NCBI GenBank assembly: GCA_028866335.1
Contig: JAGWIL010000018.1
Location: 1 to 16,228 of the forward strand
Direction: 5' to 3'
DNA length: 16,228 bases
From: Rhodospirillales bacterium
GTDB lineage: Bacteria; Pseudomonadota; Alphaproteobacteria; Acetobacterales; Acetobacteraceae
Below are positions 15,108 to 16,228 of the stretch, piece by piece. Every line of letters begins with the position of its first letter. Within the stretch, counting starts at the first letter, position 1. A model generated the notes under the pieces. That model made no database searches. It saw nothing but the letters and a program-made list of their open reading frames with translations, and had not been told where the DNA came from. The translations under genes and the position numbers were made by a program.

Positions 15108-15542
15108 ATGTTTGGATTGTCATGGGGTGAGATCGGGCTGATTATGGCGGTGGCGCTGATTGCCATCGGGCCAAAGGATCTGCCTGTCGCCATTCGCACC
15201 GTTACCGGGCTTATTAAAAAAGCCAGGGGCATGGCCGCTGAATTCCAGGGTCATGTGGACGAGATGATGCGTGAGGCTAATCTCTCCGATGTAAAAGGCG
15301 AGATCGACAAGCTCCGGCGTTTTGATTTCCGCAATGCCGCTGAGGCCGCGCTGGACCCTGACGGGACGCTGCGCGCCTCGGTGAGAGAGGTAAATGACGG
15401 TGTAGCCGCCATGCCCTACAAACCACCGGCCCAGGTGCAGGAAGCTCTGCCGGATTCGCCGGCATTTGTTCCGCCTGACGCCGCGCGTAAGCCGCCGGTT
15501 CCGGCTTTTATTCCGCCCGGCACCAAGCGTTGGGGTTTTTAG
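15108..15542 (+). CDS. tatB: Sec-independent translocase subunit TatB
   Basis: TatB forms, with TatC, the receptor for twin-arginine signal peptides of folded proteins. The 144-residue product has the expected layout: a short N-terminus with the conserved E8, a membrane helix (about 6-20), the hinge IGPKDLPVA (20-28), an amphipathic helix to about residue 65, and a proline-rich cytoplasmic tail (about 100-144). GPKDLPVAIRTVTGLIKKAR favours TatB over TatA, as does the length. The start is 21 bases after chaC and has no evident ribosome site. The TAG stop lies 3 bases before tatC. No tatA is found next to it. Confidence 0.9.
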   Translation: MFGLSWGEIGLIMAVALIAIGPKDLPVAIRTVTGLIKKARGMAAEFQGHVDEMMREANLSDVKGEIDKLRRFDFRNAAEAALDPDGTLRASVREVNDGVAAMPYKPPAQVQEALPDSPAFVPPDAARKPPVPAFIPPGTKRWGF

Positions 15543-15545
15543 CGC

Positions 15546-16228
15546 ATGGCCGATGACGATGAGATCAACGACAAGGAAATGCCGCTGCTTGAGCATCTGG
15601 GGGAGCTGCGCCGCAGGCTGATCTGGTCAGCGGTTACGTTTCTCGTCTGTTTCGTCGTCTGCTACCATTTCGCGCCAAGAATTTACGATTTTCTGGCAGC
15701 CCCTCTGGCGCACGCGCTGGAAGCGCAAGGGCATAAGCCGGAACTTATTTATACGGCACTTTACGAGGCGTTTTTCACCTATGTGAAGGTCGCGATTTTC
15801 GCAGCGGCGTTCATCTCCTTTCCCGTGGTGGCGGTGCAGCTATGGCTGTTTGTGGCGCCGGGCCTCTATAAGCGTGAAAAGCGCGCGCTGCTGCCTTTCC
15901 TTATTGCCACGCCGATATTGTTCTTCGCGGGCGGGGCGCTGGCTTATTACGTGTTCTTCCCCGTGGCGTGGAAATTCTTTCTCTCCTTCCAGCAATCCGG
16001 CGGCTCGGTGGATATCGAATTGCTGCCGAAGGTGGCGGATTATTTGAATATCGTTATGAAACTGATCTTCGCTTTCGGGCTCAGTTTCGAGCTGCCCGTG
16101 CTGCTGACGCTGTTGGGCAAGGTGGGCATCGTTTCCCATGCCATGCTCAAAAAATACCGGCGCTATGCTTATGTAGGCTGCTTTATCGTCGCGGCGGTAA
16201 TGGCCCCGCCGGATGTGCCCAGCCAGTG
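15546..16228 (+). CDS. tatC: Sec-independent translocase subunit TatC (3' end missing)
   Basis: The frame opens at the ATG at 15546, 3 bases after tatB, and stays open to the right edge (227 codons visible). The translation gives the TatC signature near the N-terminus, HLGELRRRL (17-25), followed by the first membrane helix, then VAPGLYKREKRALLPF with the conserved signal-peptide-binding Glu region, TPILFFAGGALAYYVFFP, FGLSFELPVLLTLLG and MAPPDVPSQ at the edge. The last corresponds to the conserved PPDxxSQ before the final helices. The missing part should be about 30 residues or more. It is the core of the Tat export channel in the inner membrane and the partner of TatB. Confidence 0.95.
   Translation, partial: MADDDEINDKEMPLLEHLGELRRRLIWSAVTFLVCFVVCYHFAPRIYDFLAAPLAHALEAQGHKPELIYTALYEAFFTYVKVAIFAAAFISFPVVAVQLWLFVAPGLYKREKRALLPFLIATPILFFAGGALAYYVFFPVAWKFFLSFQQSGGSVDIELLPKVADYLNIVMKLIFAFGLSFELPVLLTLLGKVGIVSHAMLKKYRRYAYVGCFIVAAVMAPPDVPSQ

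Noticed and set aside
1..16228. Mobile elements, CRISPR arrays, tRNA/rRNA genes, toxin-antitoxin or defence systems
   Set aside because: Nothing in either strand shows transposase or integrase motifs, spaced direct repeats, tRNA-like folds or defence domains; every stretch is taken up by recognisable housekeeping genes.

Overview
The window looks like ordinary chromosomal, gene-dense DNA from an alphaproteobacterium, most plausibly Rhodospirillales/Acetobacteraceae. This rests on protein resemblance, a GC-rich base composition judged by eye, and a gene order (xth, erpA, dgt, argS, SPOR protein, nagZ, scpA, scpB, tatB, tatC) that matches a conserved alphaproteobacterial housekeeping neighbourhood. 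No mobile element, CRISPR array, RNA gene, phage gene or broken gene was seen. No stretch over 100 bases lacks a gene.

Region 1 (1-540) is the 3' part of a phosphoglycolate phosphatase gene, cut by the left edge. Region 2 (541-6774) is a complete SUF iron-sulfur cluster assembly operon: an Rrf2/IscR-type regulator, then sufB, sufC, sufD, sufS, sufU, sufT and sufA. Most junctions overlap or are separated by 2-3 bases. Just ahead of it lies an IscR-like inverted repeat (607-621). SufS with SufU supplies persulfide sulfur, SufBCD is the ATP-driven scaffold, and SufA and SufT help pass clusters on.

Region 3 (6771-7881, minus strand) holds erpA, a second A-type Fe-S carrier, followed by xth (exonuclease III family). 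xth ends nose to nose with sufA on a shared TTAA, so the two stop codons overlap and no terminator fits between them. A 64-base divergent region (7882-7945) separates erpA from the rightward unit and holds a 12-bp perfect palindrome plus candidate promoters very close to both starts.

Region 4 (7946-16228) is a tightly packed rightward run: dgt, argS, a SPOR-domain membrane protein, nagZ, an M50 membrane metalloprotease, scpA, scpB, chaC, tatB and a right-truncated tatC. It mixes nucleotide pool control, arginine charging, cell-wall binding and recycling, chromosome condensation, glutathione breakdown and Tat export. Two points depart from the order I expect for this lineage: the M50 protease gene lies between nagZ and scpA, and chaC lies where tatA usually precedes tatB. 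Several genes here seem to start at TTG.

I found no convincing new multi-gene system. The points most worth a second look are the regulatory region of the suf operon, the chaC-for-tatA arrangement, the shortened SufD and NagZ proteins, and the compact erpA/dgt divergent promoter region.
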